This document shows, in pieces, positions 25,201-33,593 of a stretch of DNA of 35,764 bases; position 1 is the stretch's first letter, and the number at the start of each line of letters is the position of its first letter. Source of the DNA: Bacteroidales bacterium (GTDB taxonomy: Bacteria > Bacteroidota > Bacteroidia > Bacteroidales > Tenuifilaceae); contig JAFGDZ010000033.1 in the NCBI GenBank assembly GCA_016931855.1, positions 1-35,764 on the forward strand, given 5' to 3'. The notes below the pieces were generated by a model. That model worked only from the letters and a program-made list of their open reading frames with translations, had not been told where the DNA came from and searched no databases. The position numbers and the translations under genes are program-made.

Positions 25201-26251
25201 CGCTTACCCATGTTCCTTTGTTGGTTAGTCCTGTGCCTGGAGGTCCTTGTGGCCCTTCTGGTCCCTGCGGCCCCATTGGGCCAATTTCTCCTTGTGGCCC
25301 AATTGATCCAGTTTCTCCTACAGGGCCTTGTGGCCCAATTGGGCCTGTTAGGTTTATGGTAGTAAACGTTTCTCCATTGGTAAAATTAAATGTTAGTGTG
25401 CCATTCCCATTATCGGTTACAGAGCTAATGCCGTTTCCTGTATCACCTGTGGCTCCAGTTAAATCTGGTGTTGTAAACGATGTTCCGTTTGTATAGTAGT
25501 ATGTAAACGTACCATCGCCATTATCGGCAATGGAGGATATGCCATTGCCATCGTTCCCTGGGCTGCCAGTTTCCCCTTTGGGGCCAATAGCTCCAGTAAT
25601 TATTCCTGTGGTGTAGGAACTCCCATCGGTAAGCACAAGGGTAAGTGTTCCATCTATGTTGTGGTTAATAGAGTTGATGCCTCTCCCTTCAACTCCGTTG
25701 GGGCCTATGGATCCCTGAGGGCCTGTAGGCCCAGTAAGGCTGCTTGTGGCGTAACTCGATCCATCAGTTAAAATAAAGGTTAGTACACCCTGTTCGTCGC
25801 TTGTTATGGATTCAATACCAATGCCTTGTGGTCCAGGTATGCCGTTTAGTGTGTACAGAGCATAGGGTACTGCAAGGAGCTTTGTTGCACCCATGTCGGT
25901 ATAGGTTGTTCCTCCTTCGGTATCAATAGCTACTTTTACCCATATGTTACCATCAGCCCAAGGCGTGGAGTCAAACGTACCCGTAAGGGTTGTTCCTTCT
26001 CCTATGCTTAGCACAACTAGCCCAAATGGATTGGTTTGTGCCGCATGCGACTCCTCGTAGTGAATAGGGGTTCCCGCTTCTCCGGTTAAGCTAATTTTAA
26101 AGGATACTTGTTTGTTGCTAATGGGTTCTCCCGATGCATTTCTTACAACTGCTTGGTAGGAGAATGCCTGTGGGGTTTGTCCTTTTACGCTGCTACACAG
26201 CACGGAGAAAACCATTGCCGCTAACACTATAGTTATTCTACCTGTTTTCAT
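22286..26251 (-). CDS. Giant fibre-like protein with FIG-repeat beta-roll and S74 tail
   Basis: A paralogue of the 1255-residue protein, with 1321 residues. It shares the signal peptide, the N-terminal domain ([19 protein letters not shown] to VPYALYTL), several [20 protein letters not shown]-type strands, collagen-like runs ([20 protein letters not shown]), one [13 protein letters not shown]-like module and three copies of [11 protein letters not shown](L/I)TNQTK (about 598-695). The centre differs: about 21 repeats of 18 residues of the form N-x-F-I-G-x-x-A-G-x-x-N-T-T-G (about 714-1070). It ends in a Peptidase_S74 chaperone ([17 protein letters not shown]) and coiled coil. The S74 domain normally folds trimers and cleaves itself off. 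Ligand and function are unknown. Confidence 0.85.
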   Translation of the reverse strand: MKTGRITIVLAAMVFSVLCSSVKGQTPQAFSYQAVVRNASGEPISNKQVSFKISLTGEAGTPIHYEESHAAQTNPFGLVVLSIGEGTTLTGTFDSTPWADGNIWVKVAIDTEGGTTYTDMGATKLLAVPYALYTLNGIPGPQGIGIESITSDEQGVLTFILTDGSSYATSSLTGPTGPQGSIGPNGVEGRGINSINHNIDGTLTLVLTDGSSYTTGIITGAIGPKGETGSPGNDGNGISSIADNGDGTFTYYYTNGTSFTTPDLTGATGDTGNGISSVTDNGNGTLTFNFTNGETFTTINLTGPIGPQGPVGETGSIGPQGEIGPMGPQGPEGPQGPPGTGLTNKGTWVSGTTYNPSDYVFAESTTDPLLNSMWIVESAVSFTSNITPKDDLSNWVEFYAPEGPKGDTGTGITSTVDNGNGTFTFFYSDGSSFTTSNLTGPAGTIVAGTLGQTLRNNGTTWEANDLLFNSGTYIGINTSTPGYTLDVNGSTRLRSFLYDYNGQPGTTGQVLTRTTNGVIWQTSQGNIRGTGTAGKIALWTGTSTLTYLPYLSFTSNFSVTSNPKATDDEPIFEVRNKAGLVVFGVYQGGVRIYVDDTQTIKGAKGGFAVGGLTNQTKALEEVEYLRITPDSSRIWIRQGAAKGAKGGFAVGGITNQTKAIVTQDLMFVAPDSARIYVNESTTKGAKGGFAVGGLTNQTKAPTNSFFQLTKLNYFIGYEAGRSITTGIYNSFIGHQAGLGTQTGNENIFIGYQSGYSNILGNWNTFLGYQSGYTNTGSDNTFIGYKAGRAHQAKGGNVYIGSKAGEFSTNGEQNVFIGESAGSFTTTGNKNVFVGYSSGFANTSGRSNVFVGDKSGQKNTTGASNIFIGESAGLSNTTGGSNIFIGRTAGYTGLALANNIFIGDSAGYFSNNQFATKNVFIGYAAGKNTQSYNNVFIGNQAGHKNESGQNNIAIGDKAGFKNVTSQNIFIGTSAGENNTDGYFNIMIGRWTGKSNTTGAQQILIGGGAGGSLTTGGENVIIGTNAGASNTTGTGNIYIGTSAGWSNTGTKNVIIGYKMGYGTFQTVSNKLIIGTDVSASAPLIYGDFSAKTIEFNGNATATDTRTTNDTPGVTGTHNVSANYGIGVKGIGGWKGIEGIANIPGIGIRYGVFGSASGGTTNYAGYFAGNVAVTGTFTNTSDRNLKKNITPFGNALLLVTKMQGVTYEWKSDSELSDIKKSRGKAKSDNEFSYNFPKGKQLGLIAQDLEKITPELVQTDEDGIKSIDYIKLIPILIEAIKEQQDQIETLEQNLKNSTAITKENEELKERLKRIEEALEKLNKQE
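23040..24110 (-). repeat. About 21 coding repeats of the N-x-FIG-xx-AG type
   Basis: A run of 18-residue units, for example [17 protein letters not shown] and [17 protein letters not shown], encoded over about 1.07 kb of the 1321-residue protein. The pattern of a strand (FIG), a small turn (AG) and a polar loop (NTTG) predicts a beta-roll or solenoid. Confidence 0.85.
24160..24455 (-). repeat. Three coding repeats [11 protein letters not shown](L/I)TNQTK, 1321-residue protein
   Basis: Three 17-residue blocks near 24160-24210, 24280-24330 and 24408-24455, the same motif as the four in the neighbouring paralogue, with alternating [10 protein letters not shown]-like phrases. Confidence 0.85.
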
Positions 26252-26306
26252 GGTTTTGCCTGTTACTAGATGTTTGCCTTACGTTTGTTGTTAAGCATCT
26301 TTCCTG

Positions 26307-26819
26307 CTACTCTTTCACTAGCTTTAAAGTGGAAAGCGTTTTTCCATTCGATACCAGTCTAACTAGATATAGCCCGGGCTTGTAGGCGCTAACTGTTAGT
26401 GGGATTTCTATGTAATTGCCCAATCCCGTTTCCACCTGTTTCTGATAATGGATAAGCGTACCCGTTAAGTTGTACACTCTTATCTCAATAAGGCTTTGGG
26501 GTAAATTTCTTAGAACTATGTTAGCCTGATTGCTAGCTGGGTTGGGGTACAGTGCAAACTGCTTGTTGCTAAAGGAGGGGTAATCTATTCCTGTTCCAAG
26601 CAGTGAGCCCTGATGGAATCCCTGAGTTAGCATTAGGGTTTGATTACTGCTGTTTAGGGTGCCAACAACAGCCTCGCCCAATGTCCAGCTTAACGATATT
26701 CCTGTTGATTCACCTGTCCCAAATCCTCCCGCTGTAGCAATAACCTCCATAAACTTTGTTTGACCAAAAAGAGTTGTTGTGCACAGCAGTATGAGTAGTG
26801 TGTAAATTTGTTTCATCAT
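26307..26819 (-). CDS. Small secreted protein with T9SS type A sorting domain
   Basis: The 170 residues have a signal peptide (IYTLLILLCTTTLFGQ), a short middle with ISLSWTLGEAVVGTL and LMLTQGFHQG, and a C-terminal type IX sorting domain (about 90-170: FALYPNPASNQANIVL, IRVYNLTGTLI, YKPGLYLVRLVSNGKTLSTLKLVKE). The T9SS exports such proteins across the outer membrane and usually anchors them to the surface. The region before the sorting domain is short and is a pattern common ahead of these domains, so it may be mostly a carrier or partner. It lies 55 bases ahead of the first fibre gene on the same strand and probably shares its transcript. Two adjacent ATG codons compete for the start. Confidence 0.88.
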   Translation of the reverse strand: MMKQIYTLLILLCTTTLFGQTKFMEVIATAGGFGTGESTGISLSWTLGEAVVGTLNSSNQTLMLTQGFHQGSLLGTGIDYPSFSNKQFALYPNPASNQANIVLRNLPQSLIEIRVYNLTGTLIHYQKQVETGLGNYIEIPLTVSAYKPGLYLVRLVSNGKTLSTLKLVKE

Positions 26820-27193
26820 AGTCTGGTTTTAAGGGTTAAACTTTTGTTGGCATTCCAAAAGGCTTATAGCGAAATGCAATTGCCCCCCTCTTTTTTATGC
26901 TAGGATGACGCTGCGTGTAACTGCCTGATAAAAAGAGTTTAGCGATTTGTTTAATTAAAATTAAGGTATTCTTGTGTTGGTGGCTGTTTTTTTTAACAGA
27001 AAAATGCCATTCTTTGATAAATAGATTCTGAAAATTCGTATCTCCCTGTTATGTAGTGCTATGTGTTCCTGTGTGGTTGCTGCCCATGGGAACTATTCGT
27101 TACTAATTTCAGATTTTGCATATCTTGCTAAATGTTTTTTGTTGGTTTTTTATATTGATAAGTTGCTTTGACTAAACGCTATAATTTATTGTG
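26820..27193. other. Intergenic region between divergent genes
   Basis: The 374 bases are AT-rich and separate the T9SS-sorted protein gene from the reductase gene. They must hold both promoters, but I find no full TTTG/TAnnTTTG pair on either strand and no strong hairpin or small gene. Confidence 0.5.
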
Positions 27194-27910
27194 ATGATGA
27201 AGAACGAAGAGCTAATTAGCACTTTAAACGCTAAATTCGAAGGGAGTACCCCCGAAGAGGTTATTAAGTGGTTTATTGGTAGCTACAAGGGGAAAATAGC
27301 CCTTTCGTCAAGCCTTGGTGCAGAGGATCAGGTGCTAACCGATATGGTTGCAAGAATAGATAAGGATGTTAAGATTTTTACTCTTGATACAGGCCGCTTG
27401 TTCTACGAAACCTACGACCTTATTGAGAAAACAAGTCTGAGATATAAAATTAAAATGGCCATATACTTCCCAAACCCTAGCAGGGTGGAGGAGATGGTTA
27501 ACAAAAAGGGGATCAACCTTTTTTACGAAAGCGTTGAGAATAGAAAGGAGTGCTGCCACATTCGCAAAATAGAACCACTTAGGCGCGCCTTTGCCGATTT
27601 AGATGTTTGGATTTGTGGGCTACGCCGCGACCAATCCGTTACACGTCATTCCAATCAGCTAGTTGAGTGGGATGAGGCCAATGGGCTTATTAAGCTTAAT
27701 CCGCTAATTGAGTGGGCCGAGCAGCAGGTTTGGGATTACATTAAAACCAATGGTGTACCATATAATGTTTTGCACGACAAAGGGTTTCCAAGCATTGGTT
27801 GTCAGCCATGTACCCGCGCCGTTATGCCGGGCGAGGATGTTCGTGCTGGTAGATGGTGGTGGGAGAATCCCGAAAGTAAGGAGTGCGGATTACATAACAG
27901 AGCAAAATAA
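27194..27910 (+). CDS. cysH: Phosphoadenylyl/adenylyl-sulfate reductase
   Basis: Assimilatory reductase that turns APS or PAPS into sulfite with thioredoxin. The 238 residues contain the PP-loop stretch ALSSSLGAEDQVL, the arginine motif GLRRDQSVTR and the C-terminal ECGLH with catalytic Cys231. Two cysteine pairs, Cys120-Cys121 (KECCHIRK) and Cys203/Cys206 (GCQPCTR), are the ligands of a 4Fe-4S cluster, pointing to an APS-preferring enzyme. No cysD, cysN or sulfite reductase gene is adjacent. The start is one of GTG 27191, ATG 27194 or ATG 27197. A strong terminator follows. Confidence 0.92.
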   Translation: MMKNEELISTLNAKFEGSTPEEVIKWFIGSYKGKIALSSSLGAEDQVLTDMVARIDKDVKIFTLDTGRLFYETYDLIEKTSLRYKIKMAIYFPNPSRVEEMVNKKGINLFYESVENRKECCHIRKIEPLRRAFADLDVWICGLRRDQSVTRHSNQLVEWDEANGLIKLNPLIEWAEQQVWDYIKTNGVPYNVLHDKGFPSIGCQPCTRAVMPGEDVRAGRWWWENPESKECGLHNRAK

Positions 27911-27936
27911 AAAAGCCCCTTTAAGGGGCTTTTTTG
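27909..27936. terminator. Bidirectional terminator between cysH and tRNA-Cys
   Basis: AAGCCCC and GGGGCTT pair in a symmetric hairpin with A and T runs on the two sides, serving the convergent cysH and tRNA-Cys. Confidence 0.85.
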
Positions 27937-27939
27937 TTG

Positions 27940-28010
27940 AGGTACCGAGCGGATTCGAACCGCTGTACGCGGTTTTGCAGACCGCTGCCTAGCCACTCGG
28001 CCACGGTACC
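27940..28010 (-). tRNA. tRNA-Cys (GCA)
   Basis: A 71-base cloverleaf: acceptor GGTACCG/CGGTACC, anticodon loop with GCA between GGTCT-type and AACC-type stem strands, T-loop TTCGAAT and the U discriminator required by cysteinyl-tRNA synthetase. CCA is not encoded. Confidence 0.96.
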
Positions 28011-28027
28011 CTGTTGCGTTCGGACTG

Positions 28028-28057
28028 CAAAGATATTAAAATTTTTATTCCTGCAAA
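28028..28057 (-). promoter_or_regulatory. Promoter of tRNA-Cys
   Basis: TTTG, 18 bases and TATCTTTG on the minus strand match both Bacteroidota boxes, 18 bases before the tRNA 5' end, so the leader would be about 11 bases. Confidence 0.65.
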
Positions 28058-28161
28058 CCCGCATCGCTATTTCTGCTCAATTTAAGCGGGAATGTATATT
28101 CCTCTTATCAGATTGTCAGCGGTTTTTGTTTCGTGTTTTCTTTAAAACTTTTCGCCAAAAC

Positions 28162-28527
28162 CTACCCGTTATCCCTTTTCTTGCTAAGCGTTACGCTAAC
28201 ACTACCTATACGTCCTCCCATGGGCGGATTCTTTTTTACCACCCTAACGGTTGCCTGCTCAATGCTTTGCAGCTCCCGCATTACTTCTGTAATAATTCGC
28301 GACGCAACATGCTCAATAAGCTGCGATGCCACGCTCATCTCCTGGCAAACAATGCCATAGGCAACTTGGTAGTTAACCGTGTCTTCAAGGCTATCTGTCC
28401 TTTCCGCAGCCTCGGTGTTGGCAATCAGGGTTAAATCAACCACAAAGTTATTCCCAATTACCTGCTCTTCCTTGTAGCATCCATGGAATGCTCTAAACTC
28501 CATGTTTTTAATCTCTATTACTGCCAT
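28162..28527 (-). CDS. folB: Dihydroneopterin aldolase
   Basis: FolB splits dihydroneopterin in folate synthesis. The 121 residues have the normal length and carry the family marks FRAFHGCYKEEQ with the substrate-binding Glu, DTVNYQVAYGIV with the Tyr, LIEHVASRI and VVKKNPPMGG with the catalytic Lys. It is the only folate gene in the window and is divergent from glnS. A TACCTTTG box (28545-28552) lies 17 bases upstream of the ATG without a clear -33 partner. Confidence 0.95.
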   Translation of the reverse strand: MAVIEIKNMEFRAFHGCYKEEQVIGNNFVVDLTLIANTEAAERTDSLEDTVNYQVAYGIVCQEMSVASQLIEHVASRIITEVMRELQSIEQATVRVVKKNPPMGGRIGSVSVTLSKKRDNG

Positions 28528-28544
28528 TGCTAATAATGTTTTTG

Positions 28545-28552
28545 CAAAGGTA
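28545..28552 (-). promoter_or_regulatory. Possible -7 box of folB
   Basis: TACCTTTG on the minus strand is a full TAnnTTTG match 17 bases upstream of the folB ATG, without a clear -33 element. Confidence 0.35.
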
Positions 28553-28673
28553 GTAAACTCTTTGTTACTGCTTGCTCTACGCTAAATGGCTTGCTGCTAA
28601 TATCAACAAAGCAAAACCGTGTTGTTACCCATTAAATTACTCGCATGTAAGGTGAAATTCTTTCGAAAAGGAT

Positions 28674-28681
28674 TAAATTTG
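28674..28681 (+). promoter_or_regulatory. Possible -7 box of glnS
   Basis: TAAATTTG matches TAnnTTTG in full, 37 bases before the glnS ATG. At the expected -33 position only GTG is seen. Confidence 0.4.
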
Positions 28682-28718
28682 TCGGTTCTATTAAAAGCAC
28701 TCAAAAAAATAGCTGTTT

Positions 28719-30413
28719 ATGACAGACGAACGGATTGATACCAACGGCGAAAGCGAAAAACCCAAGAACTTTCTTGAGGAGATTATTGAAGGCGATATTA
28801 AATCGGGCAAACATGGAGGGCGAGTGCTTACCCGTTTTCCTCCAGAACCTAACGGATACCTTCATATTGGTCACGCAAAGTCCATTTGCTTAAACTTTGG
28901 ACTGGCTCAGCGGTATGGCGGGCAAACCAACCTCCGTTTCGACGATACCAACCCCGTTAAGGAAGATGTTGAGTACGTTGACTCCATTAAGGAGGATGTG
29001 CGCTGGTTAGGATTTAACTGGGCAAATGAGGTTTACGCATCCGATTACTTTGAGCAGCTTTACCAGTGGGCTGTTGCGCTAATTAGCAAAGGGCTTGCTT
29101 ATGTTGATGATCAAACCCAAGAGCAAATTCGCTTATCCCGTGGAACCGTTACTCAGCCAGGAAAACCAAGCCCTTGGCGCGATCGTTCTGCTGAGGAAAA
29201 CCTCGATATATTTGCGCGCATGCGTGCTGGCGAGTACCCCGACGGCTCAAAGGTGCTTCGCGCTAAAATTGATATGGCGCATCCAAACATGCTAATGCGC
29301 GATCCTATTCTGTACCGTATTATCCATGCACACCATCATCGTACTGGCGATAAGTGGTGCATTTACCCTATGTACGATTACGCCCACGGGCAAAGCGATT
29401 CTATAGAGCGTATTACTCACTCCATTTGTACCCTCGAGTTTGATGTGCATCGCCCGCTTTACGACTGGTTTATTGAGCGGCTCGATATTTTCCCTTCAAA
29501 GCAATATGAGTTTGCGCGCCTTAACATTACCTATACGGTAATGAGCAAACGCAAGTTGCTGGAACTGGTTAAGGAAAAGGTAGTTATGGCTTGGGACGAT
29601 CCTCGTATGCCAACTATCTGCGGATTGCGCCGAAGAGGCTACACCCCAGAGGCTATACGCACCTTTGCCGAGCGCGTTGGTGTTGCCAAGCGCGATAATG
29701 TTATCGACCTGTCGTTGTTAGAATTCTGCATTCGCGAGGATCTGAATAAACGGGCCGAGCGCCGAATGGCGGTACTAAACCCACTTAAGGTGGTAATAAC
29801 TAATTATCCCGAGGGACAAACCGAGCAGCTTGAGGCGGTAAACAACCCAGAGGATGAGGGAGCAGGAAAGCGCAGCGTGCCATTTAGCCGCGAGCTGTAC
29901 ATAGAGCAGGAGGACTTTATGGAGAACCCTCCAAAAAAATTCTTCCGTTTAGCTCCTGGTAATGAGGTGCGACTTCGTTATGCCTACTTTATTACGTGCA
30001 ATGAGGTGATTAAGGATAACGATGGGAATATTGTTGAGCTACGCTGTACCTACGACCCTGCATCAAAGGGAGGGCATTCTCCCGATGGGCGCAAGGTTCA
30101 GGGAACCATGCACTGGGTGTCGGCGCAACACGCAGTGCCCGCCGAGGTGCGCCTGTTCGATAGGCTGTTTACAAACCCCGATCCCAACGATGTGCCTGAC
30201 GGTGAAGACTGGAAGACTGCAATAAATCCTGAATCGCTTAAGGTGATTACTGCGTATGTGGAACCAGAACTTGCTAAAGCAGATGTCTTAGATAAATTCC
30301 AGTTTGAGCGCATGGGCTACTTCTGTGTCGATACCGATTCAACCCCAGAAAAAATGGTGTTTAACAGAACGGTTACCCTAAAGGACACTTGGGCTAAAAT
30401 ATCTTCAAAGTAA
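28719..30413 (+). CDS. glnS: Glutamine--tRNA ligase
   Basis: Class I synthetase charging tRNA-Gln directly. The 564 residues carry [18 protein letters not shown] with the HIGH motif at residues 49-52, the LRFDDTNP segment, VMSKRKL as the KMSKS motif and the two C-terminal beta-barrel anticodon-binding domains. Its presence with a tRNA-Gln (CTG) 3 kb downstream shows the direct route of Gln-tRNA formation. A hairpin terminator follows 20 bases after the stop. Confidence 0.97.
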   Translation: MTDERIDTNGESEKPKNFLEEIIEGDIKSGKHGGRVLTRFPPEPNGYLHIGHAKSICLNFGLAQRYGGQTNLRFDDTNPVKEDVEYVDSIKEDVRWLGFNWANEVYASDYFEQLYQWAVALISKGLAYVDDQTQEQIRLSRGTVTQPGKPSPWRDRSAEENLDIFARMRAGEYPDGSKVLRAKIDMAHPNMLMRDPILYRIIHAHHHRTGDKWCIYPMYDYAHGQSDSIERITHSICTLEFDVHRPLYDWFIERLDIFPSKQYEFARLNITYTVMSKRKLLELVKEKVVMAWDDPRMPTICGLRRRGYTPEAIRTFAERVGVAKRDNVIDLSLLEFCIREDLNKRAERRMAVLNPLKVVITNYPEGQTEQLEAVNNPEDEGAGKRSVPFSRELYIEQEDFMENPPKKFFRLAPGNEVRLRYAYFITCNEVIKDNDGNIVELRCTYDPASKGGHSPDGRKVQGTMHWVSAQHAVPAEVRLFDRLFTNPDPNDVPDGEDWKTAINPESLKVITAYVEPELAKADVLDKFQFERMGYFCVDTDSTPEKMVFNRTVTLKDTWAKISSK

Positions 30414-30433
30414 TTTTGTAGTATAGTATTTAG

Positions 30434-30460
30434 AAAAGGCATCATTATGGTGCCTTTTTT
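30434..30460 (+). terminator. Terminator of glnS
   Basis: AAAAGGCA pairs with TGCCTTTT around a nine-base loop, followed by further T. Confidence 0.8.
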
Positions 30461-30562
30461 AGTGCCGTTATTTTACGAAGTGCCAATTTTTTCCCATTAA
30501 AAATTGCTTCAGATTTAAGCTTTTTACGACCTTTAACGTTAGTTAGCTAAAAGGGGATGTTT

Positions 30563-33358
30563 ATGAAACGTGTACTAATTATTTGCACAATACTAGTTTG
30601 TGCCCTATCTATAGAGGTGTCTGCGCAGAAAAGGCTTTGGGCATTAGTTATGTCAAAAGGAGTGGGATATACCCAGCAGGCTTGGCGTACAAGAACCCAT
30701 TTCCCCGAGCAGGAAATTAAGGATCTTTGGGCCGAGGGCTATCAGATTACCGCATTAACTTACGCCGAAATGCGCTGGGCCCTTGTTGCCAGCAAGGGTA
30801 CTGGGTACACCAATCAGCGCTGGTTTACTGGCGAAACTTTTCCTGCCGACGATATTAAGAAAGGATGGGACGAAGGGTACTCCATAACCCATGCAACCTT
30901 CGGCAATAAACGGTGGGTAGTTGTAATGAGTAAGGGGTCGAGCATGGCTCTACAGGCTTGGCGCACAAGAACCTATTTTCCTGAAACAGAGATAAAAGAG
31001 TTGCAGAACGATGGCTACTATATAACAAACCTAACCTACGGCAATGGCATTTGGGCTTTGGTTATGTCAACAGGAGTAGGGTACACACATCAGTACTGGA
31101 CTACCAAAAGTACTTTCCCCGATACTGAGATTAAGGACTATTGGGATAAGGGATACTATGTTACCTCTATTGAGTACGGCAATGGCACCTGGGCGCTAGT
31201 TATGACTAAGGGTTCTAAGCACACCAATCAGGCATGGAGAACCCGTTACAATTATCCCGACAAAGAGATAAAAGAGCTTTGGGACGATGGTAGTTACATT
31301 ACTTACCTTAGCAGCAGTTTCGATTATCAAACCCTTAGCCCAGGAACAACCGAGCGTAAAGTTGACTACCCAGTAGTTAGAACGCCTCACTCCCTGAATA
31401 AAGTTAACTCGGTAACCGTTACTGCAGACTATACAGTGGTAAGCCTTTCGTACACAGGAACTGGAAACTCCTGTATTAACACAAAAACCTATTTGGAGGA
31501 TACAAAAACAAAAACAAAGTACAACCTGTTGTGGGCCACGGGCATCCCATTTTGTGAGACCTCCTTCACCAAATCATCAAAGGATTACACTTTGTATTTT
31601 CAACGGATTGATAGTGCCACCAGCGAGTTTGACTTGGTTGAGCCCGAAGGCGAAAATCCGTTTACCTTCTATGGCATAGCCATGACTGGAGGTTCTGCTC
31701 CTTCAGTAAATCCCGTAGCACAGGTTGCAACAAAGGCTGAACCTGTAGGCTTACCTCCAATACTGTCGATAGAGGATATTACTTTTTCCGAGAATACTAT
31801 TGATGCAGAAGAGACCGCCCAGCTAAAGGTAACCCTAAAGAATATTGGCCCTGGTGATGCTAAAAATGTGCAGCTAAACCTTGAGAGTAACCTGTCGCAG
31901 CTTTCGTTTGGGTCTAAAAATGTATTCCCAACCATTGCCGCAAATGGCGGAATGCAAACAGTAACGGTTAACGTTAAGGCATCGCTCGACTTGCCTTCGT
32001 CCATGGCGCTAATTCGCCTTGAGGTTGTTGAACCCAACTTTAAGGTTAAAATACAGGGCAAGCAGCTTAGCGTGCCAACTCGCGAGTTCCGTAAACCAGA
32101 GCTGCTGCTGGCTAAATACGCTGTAATTGAGAATCAGAGCGCTAGTCCCAATAACCAGATCGATTTAAATGAGATGGTCGATTTGCAGTTTGCTGTGCAG
32201 AATGTAGGACAGGGCAATGCCGAGAATGTTTCCGTTTTGGTTGAGAATAACCAGAAAGGTGTAATGTTCTTGGGCGTTGTAAAGGGGCAGCAGCTGGTAA
32301 GGGAACATCCTGTATATAGCTCCATTGCTTCTGGAGGGTACGAAACGGTAACCTATCGCTACTTTGTGAATAGCGAGTTCTCCGATCCAGAGCTCAAGTT
32401 TAGCATTAAAGCCAATGAGCGTGTTGGCCGATTTGGTTTTGCAACACCTAAAACCTTTGCCATTAATACGAAACTTGAGGAGACTGGTTTTATTCGGAAT
32501 ATTGCTGTTGCCGAACAGGTAAACCCAGGTAAAGTGGTTATTGAGGATATCCCCGATTTTGTTGTTGATGTAGATACCGATATTCCCGCCACATCGGTAA
32601 CCCGTAGCAACGTGTACGCACTAATTATTGGTAATGAGGATTACAGCTCGCGCCAAATGGGACTGTCAAAGGAGCAGAATGTTGACTTTGCGATTAACGA
32701 TGCCAATATGTTTGCCCTATACTGCGAAAAGGTTCTGGGTGTACCCAAGCGGCAAATTAAGGTGATGCTAAATGCCACTGCTGCCGAGATATCGCAGGGT
32801 ATAGCTTGGCTAAACAACCTAGCCTCCATTGAGGGCTCTAGTGCCGAGCTCATATTCTACTACTCGGGCCACGGATTGCCCCATGAGCAAACACAAGAGG
32901 CCTATATCGTTCCTGTTGATGTAAATGGAATGAACCTAGAGTACGGGATTAAGCTTAACGATGTGTACAAGCGTCTATCCGAGCATCCTGTAAAGCGTAT
33001 TTCTGTTTTTCTAGATGCTTGCTTTAGCGGTGGTGCCCGTACCCAAAGCTTAGTGGCTGTAAAAGGCGTAAAGGTTAAGCCAAAGGAGTCGCCTATTCCT
33101 GCCAATATGGTGGTTTTTGCATCAAGTACAGGAACCGAGAGCTCTGCCGTGTATAGGCCAAAGCGCCATGGCTACTTCACCTACTTCCTGCTCAAGAAGC
33201 TAAAAGAGTCGCAGGGCAGCGTTACGCTAGACGAGCTAAGTAGCTACGTGTCTAAAAATGTTAGTAAGGAGGCAGGTCTCGATGGTAAGGTTCAGAATCC
33301 ACAGGTTAGCGTAAACCCATCGCTAGGCGATACCTGGAAATCGTGGAAGGTCAAGTAG
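30563..33358 (+). CDS. Secreted caspase-family protease with DUF7477-type repeats
   Basis: A protein of 931 residues. After a signal peptide (LIICTILVCALSIEVSAQ) come five repeats of about 46 residues (20-250), each with W-A-L-V-M-S-K-G, a GYTxQxW motif, a 'TxFPxxEIKxLWxxGYxIT' block and a short end, matching the DUF7477 pattern. A linker and two CARDB/NEW3-like beta domains follow (about 395-640, LKNIGPGDAKNVQLNLES and VQNVGQGNAENVSVLVE). The C-terminal peptidase C14 domain (about 675-930) has YALIIGNEDY, His770 in YYSGHG and Cys820 in LDACFSGG, an intact catalytic dyad. I prefer the second ATG (30563), six bases after AAAAGGGG, over 30557. No T9SS sorting domain is present. Substrate unknown. 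Confidence 0.88.
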   Translation: MKRVLIICTILVCALSIEVSAQKRLWALVMSKGVGYTQQAWRTRTHFPEQEIKDLWAEGYQITALTYAEMRWALVASKGTGYTNQRWFTGETFPADDIKKGWDEGYSITHATFGNKRWVVVMSKGSSMALQAWRTRTYFPETEIKELQNDGYYITNLTYGNGIWALVMSTGVGYTHQYWTTKSTFPDTEIKDYWDKGYYVTSIEYGNGTWALVMTKGSKHTNQAWRTRYNYPDKEIKELWDDGSYITYLSSSFDYQTLSPGTTERKVDYPVVRTPHSLNKVNSVTVTADYTVVSLSYTGTGNSCINTKTYLEDTKTKTKYNLLWATGIPFCETSFTKSSKDYTLYFQRIDSATSEFDLVEPEGENPFTFYGIAMTGGSAPSVNPVAQVATKAEPVGLPPILSIEDITFSENTIDAEETAQLKVTLKNIGPGDAKNVQLNLESNLSQLSFGSKNVFPTIAANGGMQTVTVNVKASLDLPSSMALIRLEVVEPNFKVKIQGKQLSVPTREFRKPELLLAKYAVIENQSASPNNQIDLNEMVDLQFAVQNVGQGNAENVSVLVENNQKGVMFLGVVKGQQLVREHPVYSSIASGGYETVTYRYFVNSEFSDPELKFSIKANERVGRFGFATPKTFAINTKLEETGFIRNIAVAEQVNPGKVVIEDIPDFVVDVDTDIPATSVTRSNVYALIIGNEDYSSRQMGLSKEQNVDFAINDANMFALYCEKVLGVPKRQIKVMLNATAAEISQGIAWLNNLASIEGSSAELIFYYSGHGLPHEQTQEAYIVPVDVNGMNLEYGIKLNDVYKRLSEHPVKRISVFLDACFSGGARTQSLVAVKGVKVKPKESPIPANMVVFASSTGTESSAVYRPKRHGYFTYFLLKKLKESQGSVTLDELSSYVSKNVSKEAGLDGKVQNPQVSVNPSLGDTWKSWKVK
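30617..31318 (+). repeat. Five tandem coding repeats of about 46 residues (DUF7477-like)
   Basis: The units begin at RLWALVMSKG, RWALVASKGT, RWVVVMSKGS, IWALVMSTGV and TWALVMTKGS. Three share AWRTRTxFPExEIK almost exactly, which suggests fairly recent duplication. Confidence 0.8.
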
Positions 33359-33406
33359 CTAAACGAAAAAAATAGCGAAGCCTTTGCAAATAATGGGCGG
33401 TAATGC

Positions 33407-33437
33407 TTGGTTTTTTTATTCACGTTGCATTAATTTG
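33407..33437 (+). promoter_or_regulatory. Promoter of tRNA-Gln
   Basis: TTGG is followed by exactly 19 bases and then TTAATTTG, one base off TAnnTTTG. Transcription would begin near 33444, some 15 bases before the tRNA. Confidence 0.55.
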
Positions 33438-33458
33438 TACCATATTTCTAAGGAAAAC

Positions 33459-33531
33459 TGTCCTGTAGTGTAATTGGCAACACGTCTGACTCTGGATCAG
33501 AAGAGTCTAGGTTCGACCCCTAGCAGGACAA
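33459..33531 (+). tRNA. tRNA-Gln (CTG)
   Basis: A 73-base cloverleaf: acceptor TGTCCTG/CAGGACA with the weak T-A first pair typical of glutamine tRNAs, anticodon stem TCTGA/TCAGA around CTCTGGA (anticodon CTG), T-loop TTCGACC and discriminator A. CC follows by chance, and the full CCA is not templated in register. Confidence 0.95.
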
Positions 33532-33534
33532 CCA

Positions 33535-33571
33535 AAAGCTCAGCTGAAGAATCTCTTTAGCTGGGCTTTTT
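33535..33571 (+). terminator. Terminator of tRNA-Gln
   Basis: AAAGCTCAGCT pairs with AGCTGGGCTTT (one G-U pair) around a 13-base loop, followed by T bases, directly after the tRNA. Confidence 0.75.
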
Positions 33572-33593
33572 AGTTTGGTGAGGTTAAATCTCT

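Noticed and set aside
25197-25496. A proline- and glycine-rich plus-strand frame
   Set aside because: It is the antisense shadow of the collagen-like Gly-x-y codons of the fibre gene.
22286-26251. Prophage tail-spike locus suggested by the S74 domains
   Set aside because: No other phage gene (capsid, terminase, tail tube, integrase) lies nearby, and signal peptides plus a T9SS-sorted neighbour point to bacterial surface proteins.
27934-28434. A 166-residue plus-strand frame
   Set aside because: It runs through tRNA-Cys in reverse and is antisense to folB; composition is not protein-like.
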